DNA of 64,000 nucleotides, taken from Anaeramoeba flamelloides (lineage: Eukaryota; Metamonada; Anaeramoebidae). The stretch lies in assembly GCA_027625915.1 (NCBI GenBank), contig JANTQA010000023.1, positions 23,188,001 through 23,252,000 on the forward strand. Reading direction: 5' to 3'. Below the pieces are notes generated by a model. It was not told where the DNA came from. It did not search any database and was given only the letters and a program-made list of their open reading frames with translations. Of this stretch, positions 35,201 to 46,853 are shown in pieces. The stretch's first letter is position 1. Each line of letters starts with the position of its first letter. Both the position numbers and the translations under genes were made by a program.

Positions 35201-38200
35201 AAATAATATAATTATTACTAATTTTTCATATATTAAAAATTTTTATTTGGTATTTTCATATTAATATTTTGAATAATATAATAAATAATGACTAAAAATA
35301 GGTCTTTGCAAATGGTTAAAAATAGTTTCATCACATCCAAATAATTTAAATGGATTCAATTTTCAAAATTGTAAAATGGAAACCTCAACATTTTTAGAAA
35401 TTTTGTCACAAGATTTTGTTCAAAGATTACAATTTTTAAATCTCTCTGGAAATAAAATTCGGAAAAAAGATACTGGATCATTAGTAACACTTTTAAAAAA
35501 AACAAAACATTTAAAATTGATAGATTTCAGTTTGACAAAGATGCCGATCAAAACTTTAGAAGCGATATGTAATGCGATTGTTTCAAATAAAAATAACACC
35601 GGTATTGAATTAAATTTGAGTAAAAATAATTTAAGATACAAAGGAGCACAAATAATAGCAAATTCATTAATCAAATCAAATCAGATCCAAACATTAAAAT
35701 TAAATAAAAATCATTTTACGATCCAAGGGTTTGAATTGATAATAAAAGAATTAAAAGAAAACACCTCAATAGTGAAAATTTCAATATCAAAAAATGTATT
35801 AAAAAATGAAAAGTCAACATCACTTTGTGAGAATTTAGAGCAATTATTGGAAAATAAAATATTGCAAACTTTAAACATCTCTGGGAATAAAGAAAAATAT
35901 GGTCTGGGAAACCATTTGTTTCCGATGTTTCGTTCACTTAAAGAAAATAAAACCCTAAAAGCTTTGAATGTCAAATTTAATTATTTATTAGATGAAGGGA
36001 TCGCTATTCTTTGCAGGTCTTTAATTGATAATAACAGTTTAATATCGCTTCGTCTCGATAATATTAGGGGTGATCTTACTATGGAATCACTCCATTCAAT
36101 TCTAAATTTACTGACACGAAATCAGATAATTACAAAATTCATTTTACCCACAAATTTAATTGAAAAAATAAAAAATAAAAATCAAATGGAGAAAATTCAT
36201 TCAATAATTAAAGATATTGAATATTATTTAAAGGATAATAAGAAAAAAGAGAAAAAAAATCTGAAAAGCAGGGGATTAAATCGAAATAATTTTCTTAATA
36301 ATAATAATTTATTACGTAAATCAACCCAAAGAAGAAAAGCATTACACATTGGTACATTTTATAAAAAGCCAAGAATTCAAAGTATATTAAAAGAAAAAAA
36401 TTCGAAAAAAAAAAATAAAGACCAAGGGAAGGGCAACGGTAAGGGCAACGGTAACGGTAAAGGTAAAATAGGTGAAAAAAGAATTAAAAAAAGGGTATTA
36501 ATAAAAAATAAAAAAATGACCAAATATTCAAAATCTAATAGTTTACCACTATTAAGGGATAAAATAACTTTCAAGCCAAAATATAACTTGAAAGATATTA
36601 AATTAAAAAAAATGAGTCCGTTATTAACCAAAGAATTTGAAAATAATAAAATTCAAGAAATTAAGAATTTATTAAAAATAGAAAATTCAAAAAATATGGA
36701 TGAAAATGGTGTTCAGGTAATCAATAATGAAAAAGATGAAAATAAAAATAATCATGATCAAAATCATGGAAATGATCACAAAAAAAATCCTCAAAATGAA
36801 AATGAAAATGAAAATGAAAATGAAAATGAAAAGGTGGGAAAAGAAGATCCAATCAAAAAGAAGTTACCAGAAATAGAAGATGGAAAGGGGAAAGAAAATA
36901 AAAAAGAAAATGAAAAGAAAAATGAAAATGAAAAGGAAAATGAACCTAAAAACGAAAACAGTAATGAAAAAGGAAAGGAAAAGGAAAAGGAAAAGGAAAA
37001 GGAAAACGAAAACGAAAACAAAGAAAGTGAAAAAAAAGAAAATGAAAAAAAAAATCAAAATCAAAAAGGAAAAGGAAAGGAAAACGAAAACGGTAATGAA
37101 AAAGGAAAGGAAAAAGGAAAGGGGAGGGGAAAGGAAAGGGAAAAGGAAAAGGAAAAGGAAAAAGAAATGGGAAAAGAAGGGAAAAATAAAACTGAGATAA
37201 AAATAAAAAAAAACTCTAAAGGGAAGGAAAAAGAAAATAAAATTGAGAATGAAAAAATTAGAATTGATTATTATAACCCAGAAACAAATGACACCCCATT
37301 ACATTATGCATGTAAGTTTGGAGACAGATCATTTTTATCATATTTATTAAGGCAAGAATACTGTTATAAGGTTATTAATTATAAAAATAAATTAGGGTTT
37401 ACTCCTTTGCATATTATAATTAGAGAAAATCCGAAAATGGAATCAATTATTTTATTGTCTGATTATGGAATTGATTTTAATTCTGTAGATAAAAGAGGAT
37501 GGAATGCCTTACAATTATTATTATATTCAACAGACAATATTACAAATTATTTCCAAATCTTAGTATTCCTATTAAAAAACCAAAGTGATCCTAACCAAAA
37601 AGATCACAAAGGGTGTACGTCTGTCCACAGAGCATCTCAAAAGGGGTTTGATCATGTCTTGGAATTATTGATCGAATATGGAGGTGATCCAAATATTCGT
37701 GATAATCAAGGATCAACACCATTGCATAAGGCCGCAAGAAATGGGATGATTCTTTGTGTAAAAATATTATTAAAATATGGCGCCAAAACTTATTGTAAAG
37801 ATAATAATGGCCATACACCGATCTCGTTAGCTAGAATTTATGGACAAAGTAAAGTGGAAAAGGAGTTGCAGCCCAGTTTAAATAATGAGGCAAATTTAAA
37901 TGTTTTTTTTGAATATGAAGATGAATTTCATACACTCAATGAAAAAATTAAAACAAATATTCAAAACTATTTACAATTAAATGTACTGGTAATTGGCCCA
38001 ATTAAATGCGGAAAATCAAAATTATTACAAAGATTCACTACTAGGCTATTCTCGAAAACGTATTTCCCCACAATATTTGAAAAGCAAAAAATACGAGCCA
38101 TAGTAAATAGGAAAAGAGTAGTTTTCAATCTTTTAGATACATCCGGTGATGATGTTTATAATTTTTGCTTGCCTAATTGGCTTCGAACTGCTGATGGTAT

Positions 38201-40391
38201 AATTTTAACTTACTCCGCAATGAAAGAAGACCATTTGAGTTTTAAAAAATTAGAAAAATATTTGTTTAATATTAAAATTATAAAAAAAAATTTAAAGGAT
38301 ATACCAATTATAATATTAGCATTAAAAACGGATCTATTGAATAACTTTTCACTTAATAATGATAAGGGCGAGAATAATATAAAAGGACACTATGCTAAAA
38401 GGGAAATGAATCAAGAGAAAGAAAATAATGAAAATAAGGAGAAGAAAGAGAAGGGGGGAGAGAAGGAAAGTGGTAACGATAAAAATGATGAAGAAAAAAA
38501 TATAAACGGAGAGGATGATGAAGAGAAAAATATCAAAAAAGAGGATGAATTATTTACAGAAAAAGGAAAAAATATGAAAGAAGAAGATGAGAAAGAAAAG
38601 GGGGGGGGAAGTAATGAAAATAAGAATAATGACGAAGAGAAAAATATAAAAGAAGATGATGATGAAGAGAAAAATATCAAAAGAGATGATGACAAAAAGA
38701 AAAAGAATCAAGAGAAAGAAAAAAAGGAGAAGAAAGAGAAGGGGGAAGAGAAGGGAAGTGGTAAAGATAAAAATGATGAAGAAAAAAATATAAAAAGGGA
38801 TGATGAAGAAGAGAAAAATATCAAAAAAGAGGATGAATTATTTACAGAAAAAGGAAAAAATATAAAAGAAGAAGATGAGAAAGAAAAGGTGGATGAAAGT
38901 AATGAAAACGGGAAAAATGATGAAGAAAAAAATATAAAAAGTGAAGATGATGAAGAGAAAAATATTAAAAACGATGATGAATTATTTACAGAAAAAGAGA
39001 AAAATATGAAAGAAGATGATGAGAACGAAAAGGAGGGGGAAAGTAATGAAAAGGGGGAAATTGATGAAGAAGAAAATATAAAAAGGGATGATGATAAAAA
39101 GAAAAAGAATGATGAAAGTAATGAAAACGGGAAAAATGATGAAGAGAAAAATATAGAAGAGAATTATAAAAATATGAAAGAAGAAGATGAGAAAGAAAAG
39201 GAGGGGAAAGGTAATGATAATATGCAAGATAATAAGAAGAAAGAGGGGAATGAAAGTAATGATAATGAAAAAAAATATGATGGAGATGATGAGAAAGAAA
39301 AGGAGGATGAAAGTAATGAAAACGGGAAAAATGATGAAGAGAAAAATATGGAAAGAGATGATGATAATATGAAAGAAGAAGAGGAGAAAGGGAATAAAAA
39401 AGAGAATGATTGGGATAAAGATATCAAGAATAATGATGAAGTAGAAAATATGAAAAGAGATGATGATAAAAAGAAAAAGAATCAAGAGAAAGAAAATGAT
39501 GATAATAAAGAAAATAAGGAGAAGAATGTGAAGGGAAGTAATGGAAATAAGAATAATTACGAAGAGAAAAATATAAAAAGAGATGATGATAAAAAGAAAA
39601 AGAATCAAGAAGAAAATTATAAAAATATGAAAGAAGAAGATGAGAATGAGAATGAAAACAATAAGGAGAAACAGGATAATAGCAAGAAGGATGAGAAGGG
39701 AAGCAATGATAATGAGAAAAATTTTGAAAAAAATAATTCCCATATATTAATTAAAAATGGAGAAAAACTTGCTTTAAAGCATGATTTAAAATTTTTACAA
39801 GTATCCGCAAAAACAAATACTAATGTTGAATTAGCATTTCGGCAAATCTTTTTAGATATCGTAAATGAATGTTTTGATCGAAAGCCAATAACTGGTAATT
39901 TATTTGAAAACAAAAACATAAAAAAAAAACGTAAAAAAAAAAAATCATCACAATCATCTCAGTCGTCAAATAAAAATCAAGAAAATGAAGATATAATACC
40001 ATTTGACCAATTACTATTAAATCAAATTTGTGTATATTGGTTTTCTCAATTTTTAAAAACAGAATATGCTGAAGAGAATTTATTGTTTTATAGAGCAGTT
40101 GCCATTTTTAAACAACTTGATGAATTGTCTTTAGACTTGATAAAAACCACAATTAAAAAAATTTATAAGGAATATATCTCGGAAAGTGCTGCGTTGCAAG
40201 TTAACATAGATTATCTGAGAAGAAAACAAATTGAAAGGGATATTGAAAATGAAAACTTTTCTTTTACTATTTTTGATAGAGCTTTAATACAAATTATTAA
40301 TATATTGCAAACAGATTCTTATCCAAAATTTTTAAGATCACAATTCCATGAGAAAATGCTAAATCAAATGTCTAATTCTGATCAAAATTAA
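32259..40391 (+). CDS. CARMIL-type LRR protein fused to ankyrin repeats, a Rho/Ras-like GTPase and an RGS domain
   Basis: Exons 32259-32644, 33805-34071 and 35302-40391 join in phase; more exons lie upstream (candidates at 25282-25819 and 31622-31675). The 32-36 kb part is CARMIL-like: FLSYYRGFCEYYNI, then leucine-rich repeats (CIDSLDLSFNPLGDKLAKNM, IKHLKLSNCQITPKGI, VISHLDLSKNIFGA, LQFLNLSGNKIRKKD, TLKLNKNHFTIQGFELI), ending IEYYLKDN. A Lys/Glu/Asn-rich linker (about 36250-37260) follows, then about five ankyrin repeats (37270-37870). Next is a GTPase with G1 GPIKCGKS (37995), YFPT, G3 DTSGDD (38136), G4 LKTD (38322) and G5 VSAKT (39801), with about 465 charged residues between G4 and G5. 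An RGS domain (39990-40370: EENLLFYRAVAIF, AALQVNIDYLRRKQIE, TDSYPKFLRSQFHE) ends the protein. CARMILs bind actin capping protein and myosin I, and RGS domains speed GTP hydrolysis on G-alpha. The ATG at 35376 is internal, not a start. Confidence 0.88.
32805..33332 (-). mobile_element. MITE family A, copy 2 (528 bp), in a CARMIL-like gene intron
   Basis: Opposite orientation to copy 1. It begins after TA at 32803-32804 with AAATTCAAAATTTTTCACAC and ends GTGTGTCCAAATTTTTGGAA before TA at 33333-33334. The inner TGTTCCGCTCGTTTCATAAT, TTTTGGACACACCTGTTTTT and GTTGATAGAAGGTTAGTGTT match copy 1 reversed. It accounts for about half of the 1160-bp intron 32645-33804. Confidence 0.8.
33384..33586. mobile_element. 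MITE family B (about 203 bp), related termini to family A
   Basis: Left end ACTCCAAAATTTTTAGCACA and right end GGTTAAAATTTTTGAATTGG, then AGT before TA at 33587-33588, form imperfect inverted repeats. The right end has the same pattern as the family A terminus, with ATTGGAGTTTA for AATGGGGTTTA. A second B copy makes the right part of the composite at 46854-47515. Confidence 0.55.
34072..35301 (+). other. 1.2-kb intron of the CARMIL-like gene
   Basis: Donor GTAAAAATTG after TCAAAAA and acceptor AAAAATAG before GTCTTTGC restore the frame as SLCKWLKIVSSHPNN. The interior holds T- and A-runs (34090-34115 and 34355-34377) and otherwise featureless AT-rich sequence. I see no mobile element in it. 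Confidence 0.8.
36770..37200 (+). repeat. GAAAA/GAAAAC-type low-complexity coding tract
   Basis: Purine-only runs of GAAAAT, GGAAAA and GGAAAG units inside the CARMIL-like last exon. They encode alternating Glu-Asn and Lys-Glu-Gly repeats between the leucine-rich repeats and the ankyrin repeats. The purine-only strand keeps all three frames open, which explains the overlapping Lys-Arg frame on this strand and the Phe-Ser frames on the other. Confidence 0.8.
38345..39735 (+). repeat. Repetitive charged insert within the GTPase domain
   Basis: About 1.39 kb built from repeating modules: DEEKNI, KRDDDKKKKNQEKE, ELFTEKGKNMKEEDEKEK and SNENGKNDEEKN recur several times with small changes, implying expansion by internal duplication. 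It separates the G4 motif (LKTDLLNN) from the helix GEKLALKHDLKFLQVSAKT. In Rho proteins the short Rho insert helix occupies this same position. Confidence 0.85.
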
Positions 40392-42604
40392 TTAGCAAAT
40401 TTTTTTTTTAACAATAATAGATTACTTTTTTTTTTTTTTTTTTGTTATTTTTAGAATATTTTTTGAAATTGTAATAATCAACTGAGAAGACAACTTATAT
40501 TTAAATCAATTAATCAAAAGTATTTTCAATAAAAAAAAAAAATAATAAAACAATCAATAATCTTTAATTCAAAAATACTATTTAATATTTTTAACAAAAA
40601 ACAAATTTTTTTATTTTTAAATAAATGTTTGGTTAATAACTGAATATTAAAAAAAAGACTAAATTATTTGAAATAAAATAAAAATTGAATAATTTTAAAC
40701 ATTCTTAAATGGATTTTAAATTAAATTTTATCCAATATTAATTTTCTTGTTGTTGTTATTTTGATTTTAAAACAAAAAAAAAAGATAAAATACACACTCC
40801 TTTTTATTTTATACAATATATTTAAATATTTTTGAGACTTTTATAAAACATTTTTTTCAAAAATCTGTTTTATTTTAAATTCTTTTACGAAACACAATCA
40901 CAATCTTTGTATAACTTATATATTCAAAAATATTCAAAACAATTTTTAGTTAAATTTAATTATTTGTAAATCTTATAACTTTACATTTAAAACTGTTCTA
41001 GTCAAAGAATATTTTGAAAATCAACTAATATGACAAAGATTCTTCAAATTTTTCCAATAAATTGCTTTTTTCAATTTATTGATAAGGATCAAACTTTTCG
41101 AAAATGAAAAAAAAGTGAAGAATTTTTAAAAAGTTTATTTGAATTTATTAGTATTAAAGCATCAGTACTTTATCTCATCATGTCAAAATTTTAAAATATT
41201 TTATTGGTGATATTCTCTATTTGGAAATTTTGTTAATGATAAAAGTCAAAAAATTCTAATAGACGAATAAACCCTAAAAAGAATTAATTTTTTTTCCCAG
41301 ATCAGATTTTTTTCCATTTTTTATGAAAAAGAAAATTATTAAATTTTATTTTATTTCTTACTCAATAAAAATTTTTATCCTTTTTTATTATCATTTCAAT
41401 CATTATTACCCAATTTAAATCTTTGTTACTAGGAATATTAAAACAAGATTTTTTTTTTTTTTTTTTCCTTTTTGAGATACTCTGCTGGTTAAACAAAAAA
41501 TTGATTTATTCAACCTATTGGAAAATATTTATCTTTCAATAAAGAGGGGTAGTTATAATCATTTAGCTTTTAAAGTCATAAAGAATTTCATCAATAAATT
41601 ATGTTTGTGTTTTAAGATACAATTTCATATTTTCAAAATAAAACTTTCTTCAAGATATTTTAGAATAAGGTATTTTTTTCCTCTGTTTTCAAAATAAAAT
41701 TTTATCAGCCAAAAATGAATTGAATTGTTATAATTATTTCTTGCAAATAAGAACAAACAATTTATTAAAAAATTTTGACAAAATTGAAAAATATTTTTGT
41801 GATTGCATTGTATTTTTTTGAAACCAAGAAGAAGACTTTTTTCCAACATTTAAATAAAAACTTTTTTTTGGTTAATAGATCTAAATTTAATTGATAAACT
41901 TTTTAAACCCATATCAATTTTTCCAATATATTCAATGATTGGATTTATATTTGATATTTCTTTGACTATTTTTTGTTATTGATTTAGGTTTAAGAAAATT
42001 TCTAATTCTTGATTTCAAATATAATTTAAGTTTGTCAACTGGGAGTAATAAGTTTAAATAGAACAATTATGGGATTTCCTAATTTTGTGATTTCAGGTGG
42101 TTGAAATAAAATATAGTAGTTAATAAACATGATAAAAATGTTATTAAGTTAAAAGAAAAACCATAATATTGCAATTTTTTTCGAATTTAAATGTAAAATA
42201 CTAAAAAATATCTATGGTTACACTCCTTTTCAGAATATTTAACATTACAATAAAAAAATAAATTCATTTTATTTACCTCTAAGAACAATTACTTTCCACT
42301 TTTTATATAAAAAATTTATAAACTATTACACTAAACTCTAATTTTGTATTTTTGATTTTTTAAAAGACCATTTTAATTATTTGTCAATGTATATTCTACA
42401 GATGACTAGCAAAAGATTTATGGAATTAAAAGAATGTTAAATCTAAATTTTTTAAAACAATTTAAAATTTCGGTTTTTTTTTTAGTAAATTAATAATTAG
42501 AGGAAAACCATTTTACTTGATCCAGATTAAAAATCTATCTAAAAAAGTTTCCAAAATAAAAATCATCTCTGAGACACTTACCCACTTTATTTAAAAACAT
42601 AATA

Positions 42605-42779
42605 CAGTCAGTTCCACTTTTCAGGCACAAACTTTCATAAAGATTTATTAGACAAAAAAAATCTCAAATTAAGGCAAATTTTTTGAAATTTTTTTTTTAA
42701 CAAATATTATTTTACTTGAATTTGAGATTTTTTTCCTTAAATTTAGATGAAATTTTGTGTCTTAAAAGTGGAATTGATG
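42605..42779. mobile_element. Foldback MITE family C, copy with a shortened centre
   Basis: 175 bp flanked by TA (42603-42604 and 42780-42781). The left end CAGTCAGTTCCACTTTTCAG matches the best copy almost exactly. The right arm ends CTTAAAAGTGGAATTGATG. The internal AATCTCAAATTAAGGCA is kept. The two arms have drifted from each other. Confidence 0.7.
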
Positions 42780-43253
42780 TACTTCTGAATCAATTTATAA
42801 AACTTTATTCTTAATAACTCATAATAAACAAACATTAGGCATGTCTTTTGAAATAAATATTGATTAACATGTTTCATTAAAAAACATAAATTGATTTTTA
42901 AAAAGGTATTATAGTACTTAAAAATAATCATTTTCCAAGTATTAAACACATTATTCTAATTAAACGCGATCTTTTTTTTCTTTTTGTTCCAATACAAGAT
43001 CAAATTACCATTAATAATATACCATAGTTCAAATCAGTTTTACTGTTTAAGTCTTGTAAGAGTTGAAGTAATTTTTCATTTGTATTGAATTTGTTAAAAA
43101 TTTTTCATAATTTTCGGGATTTTATTCGAAATTTATATTTTTTTTGAGAAAAATACCCTCAAAAATGAGCTATATTTGTTTCAAAAACTTTTTCTATTTG
43201 ATGTTTTATTTTTGGATTTATGGTGATCAATATAATGCGTTATAACAATAATC

Positions 43254-43670
43254 CGTGTTTCGAAACTTAATCCCTATTTTTTTTTTTCTTTCTTTTTCCA
43301 AGGCAACATCCAATCTTTTTCCCCATAGTATACCTAAGTTCAAATCAATTTTAAAGGTAAACCCTTTGATATTTTAAGTAAAATTTAAATTATTAATGCA
43401 AATAGTTGAAAATTTTCTTTTAAATCTCATTTTTTTTTGAATTTTTTTGTTTTTTGATAAAAAAATTTTTTTTTAACAATCGACACTAAATTTATTCTAT
43501 TTTTTGAGAGAAATTTTCCAAGTAGATCCTTTATTTTTAGGATTTGATTTTAAATAATAGAACTTTAAGAAACAAGTAACATATTTAATTAGGGTTTATT
43601 ATCAGTTTCTTTGATTGGTTAATGTATTGGTCTTCTATAACAAAAAAACACGCTTTTTATTTTGAAACCT
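43254..43670 (-). repeat. Inverted copy of the 1.9-2.3 kb repeat region
   Basis: Minus-strand sequence matches two parts of the window start. 43254-43372 carries the complement of GATTGGATGTTGCCTTGGAA (2278-2297). 43590-43670 carries the complement of AGCGTGTTTTTTTGTTATAG, GACCTATACATCA and AAACC.ACAATAAACCCTAAT (1944-2012). Order and spacing differ, so this is a rearranged or internally deleted relative. Confidence 0.55.
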
Positions 43671-44269
43671 GTATTAAATTTTTCTACACGCTTTATTTCA
43701 CTACATTACTTTTATTATATGGAACTTTAATATCCAATATCATATTTTCTTCTTGTTTATTGATATGTTATTTGATTATTTAATCAGTAATCCTTCAAAA
43801 AAAAGAATCCTGATTTTTAATTTTAAAACATAACCTAAATAGCTTAGTCTCTAATTATTATAATAAAGGTACCTTATTATCTTGCTATATCTTTTAATTT
43901 TTGTCCAATTTTATTTTAAAACAATACTATTTCTGAACTGTTTAGAATCGGCACATCAAAATAAACTCTGTAGTTTACCAAGTTAAAAAAATACTATCTA
44001 ATTCATCTATATCATCAAAATATAACAATAAATAATTCAAGTCGTAATTGAAATATTTCATTCGTAATAGGATTACTATTTCCAAAAGAATCATAAATTA
44101 ACAAAAAAAGGCTATTTCTTCCAAATACCAGAACGGAAACACTCTACTGGAAAAGAAAAGGAATCTTTTATCATTTTTTTTAATTTTATTTTCACAAAAA
44201 TAAAATAAATCTAAACTACGTAATCAAACAAATTTATATTTTGGGATTATAAAGTAAAGATCTGAAACA

Positions 44270-46366
44270 ATGACTGAACTTATTCAAGAAACACTTGAAA
44301 GTACATTATTTGAGCTAAATGATCTTGCACAGCTAAAATTATTTACTGAAGAAGAACTCAAAATGGTAGTTGAAAAAAGAAGAGAATTTGAATACCAACT
44401 GAGAAGGACCATTGTACGCAAGCTTGATTTTTTAAAATACCTTGAATTTGAAATGAATTTTGATTTATTGCGCCGGACACGTAAACAAATTCGAGGCTTG
44501 AAAAGAACTCGTAAATCTACATCCGAATTTGCATCAACAAAAAGAATAGGAATCTTATTTGAAAAGGCAATAAGAAGGTGGCCCACAGACATAAGGCTCT
44601 GGTACCAATATTTATCCTTTTGTGAAAAAAGAAGAAGGAAGAAGCTTTCTTCAATTTACGCTCGTGCACTTGAAATCAATGCAAGGAATACCCATTTATG
44701 GATCCGCGCTGCATCTTGGGAGTTTGAAAACAATTTAAATATTCGATCGGCAAGAAGATTAATGCAAAGGGCAATTAGAACAAACCCAAACGACAAATTG
44801 CTCTGGGTTGAATATTTTAGACTTGAGATTCTTTATTTGCAAAAAGTTGTAGCAAGAAGAAAATTTCTTGGAATTGAAAAATATGAAAAAGAAAAACAAA
44901 AGGAAAAGGAAAAGGAAGAGAAAGAGGAAAAGGAAAAAGAAAAAGAAGAAGAAGATCAGGATAAAGCAAACGAAGATGATCAGGAAAAAGAAAAAGAAAA
45001 GGAAAAGAAAAAGGAAAAGGAAAAAGAAGAGAAGGAAAAGGAGGAATTACATCGAAAAAATTTAAAAAAATATTTAGATTATTCCGTACCAATGATAATC
45101 TATAATAATGCAACAAAATCCATTTCAGATGATCTTGAGTTTAGATTAAAATTTATCAACATTTTAAAAGAATATCCAGAAACAACAAAGAGTCTAAATA
45201 AAATATATTCAAGTTTAATTAACGATTTCCCAAAAAATGAAAAAAGTTGGGAAATATATTGTGAAAAAGAATTTACTTTAACTTCAAAAATTACAATTAA
45301 TAATTTAACAGAAATTGTGAACAGCATTGAAAAAAAATATAAAGAGGCATTGAAAACAGTAAACACTTGTTTAATGTGGAGAAAATATACGTCTTTTTAT
45401 GTCAAAATCATTCAAATCTTGGATCCCATTGACAATGCTAAATCCATTCAAATTTATAAAAAAAAAATCTTGAATCTCTACAATAGAGGACTAAAAAAAG
45501 TTAATGTCATTTCGGAAAGTTATATTCTTGAATATTTAAAAATTTTAATTAGCTTTGGTCAATTACCTAAATCAATTCAAATCTGTGAAAAGGTATTCAA
45601 GAAATATAATGATAGTAATAACCAAAAGAAATTGAAAAAAAAATTTAATGACAGTGATAATGATGACGATGACGATGATGACGAACAAGAAGACAAACAA
45701 ATTATTGAAATAACCTCAAGTTTTTGTCATATTTATTTCTCATTATTTATTAGAAATAAAATAAATTTATTACAAAAAAATAATGAATTATTTTATAAAG
45801 AAATATCGGAATTCGTTTCCAAGCTAATACAATCCTTAAATGCATCTAATGGGAAAGAAGTCGAAGAAATGAAATACATTATTTGGAAAAACTATTTAAA
45901 GTTTCTTATTAGCGAGCAATTTGATATGGACATGATTCTTGAAACTTTTTGGCAATGTATAAAATCCTTTTCAACGTTTTTTGATCGACGGAAAATTGAA
46001 ATGATCAAAATTATGGTGATTAAATGGTGTTATTTATCAGAAGGATCTGAAATTGCTCGAAAAGAAATCTTAAAATTGATTAATTTTGCTGGCATTTCTT
46101 TAAACTTTTTACAAAACTGTGTAAATTTTGAACAAATGCAAATCAAGGATCAGAGCACAATTATTTTCTTACGGAAATTGTTTGAATATGGAATAGACCG
46201 TTTCGGTAAAAATTCAGATGTCATTTGGAATAACTATATCGAATTTGAAAATGAAAATGAAGAATTTAAAAGGTCTAGTCAATTATATTGGAAGGCAATG
46301 AAAACTTTAAATAAAAATCACATTTTAAAATTTGTAGAAAAAAATGGTAAACAAATTAATAAATAA
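44270..46366 (+). CDS. UTP6: U3 small nucleolar RNA-associated protein 6 (UTP6)
   Basis: Single exon, 698 residues, ATG to TAA. The N-terminal 90 residues follow the UTP6 family closely (TELIQETLES, LFTEEELKMVVEKRREFEYQ, FLKYLEFEMN). Half-a-TPR (HAT) repeats follow: RWPTDIRLWYQYLSFCEKR, NARNTHLWIRAASWEFENNL and NPNDKLLWVEYFRLE. The C terminus SQLYWKAMKTLNKNH also matches. UTP6 is part of the UTP-B subcomplex of the small-subunit processome, which assembles on the 5' external spacer of pre-rRNA in the nucleolus and is needed for 18S rRNA maturation. The protein is longer than the human one (about 600 residues). Most of the excess is a Lys/Glu-rich insert (about residues 204-264) and an acidic run (about 463-475), both in loops between HAT repeats. 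A possible poly(A) signal AATAAA is at 46457. Confidence 0.93.
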   Translation: MTELIQETLESTLFELNDLAQLKLFTEEELKMVVEKRREFEYQLRRTIVRKLDFLKYLEFEMNFDLLRRTRKQIRGLKRTRKSTSEFASTKRIGILFEKAIRRWPTDIRLWYQYLSFCEKRRRKKLSSIYARALEINARNTHLWIRAASWEFENNLNIRSARRLMQRAIRTNPNDKLLWVEYFRLEILYLQKVVARRKFLGIEKYEKEKQKEKEKEEKEEKEKEKEEEDQDKANEDDQEKEKEKEKKKEKEKEEKEKEELHRKNLKKYLDYSVPMIIYNNATKSISDDLEFRLKFINILKEYPETTKSLNKIYSSLINDFPKNEKSWEIYCEKEFTLTSKITINNLTEIVNSIEKKYKEALKTVNTCLMWRKYTSFYVKIIQILDPIDNAKSIQIYKKKILNLYNRGLKKVNVISESYILEYLKILISFGQLPKSIQICEKVFKKYNDSNNQKKLKKKFNDSDNDDDDDDDEQEDKQIIEITSSFCHIYFSLFIRNKINLLQKNNELFYKEISEFVSKLIQSLNASNGKEVEEMKYIIWKNYLKFLISEQFDMDMILETFWQCIKSFSTFFDRRKIEMIKIMVIKWCYLSEGSEIARKEILKLINFAGISLNFLQNCVNFEQMQIKDQSTIIFLRKLFEYGIDRFGKNSDVIWNNYIEFENENEEFKRSSQLYWKAMKTLNKNHILKFVEKNGKQINK

Positions 46367-46853
46367 TACAATTCACTTATACTTATTATTACTAATATTT
46401 TATAAGATAATTTTAAGAATATTATTATAAAACAAAAATATTTATACAATATAGAAAATAAATCATAAAATTTTTCGTTTAAGAAATTTTTAGCTTTTTT
46501 TTTATTATTTTTATAAGGAATGTTTTTTAAAAAATTATGAGCGGTCTCTTAAAAAAAAATCAAGAAAAGCTAGATAGTTGCAAAATAAATTGAACAAAAT
46601 TTTCATTAAGCTTTCTAAAATAGTTTAATAGTTCGAAGGCAATATTTAAGTATTTTAATTTGATAAATTGGAATGTCTAGTTTGGTGATTTTCCCTTGAT
46701 GAATTAAGATTTTGATTATTTATATAATTATGGGGATTAATTTTTTGGGATAACGAATGAAAATTTTGTGACATTGATGTAACAATTAACAGTGATATTA
46801 AATTCTATAATAAAGTTGTTAAATGTTCGTTATTTTTTTCGGAAAGTAAACTA

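Larger units (their letters stand above)
40392..44269. other. 3.9-kb intergenic stretch between the CARMIL-like gene and UTP6
   Basis: No gene is supported. It holds foldback element C (42605-42779) and an inverted copy of sequences from 1930-2345 (43254-43372 and 43590-43670). T-runs at 40422-40443 and 41450-41466 and an AT-rich background fill the remainder. Frames on the minus strand at 41625-41849 and 42743-42949 are Phe/Lys/Asn-rich and look accidental. Confidence 0.5.

Noticed and set aside
35376-35378. ATG at 35376 as the start of a 1671-residue gene
   Set aside because: The frame continues upstream to an acceptor at 35301, and joining to 34071 and 32644 adds further CARMIL-like repeats in phase. 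So this ATG is internal.
38982-39743. 253-codon open frame on the minus strand, rich in Ile, Phe and Leu
   Set aside because: It is the shadow of the GAAAAT/AAAGAT repeats of the charged insert on the plus strand. Composition follows from the repeat and no family mark is present.
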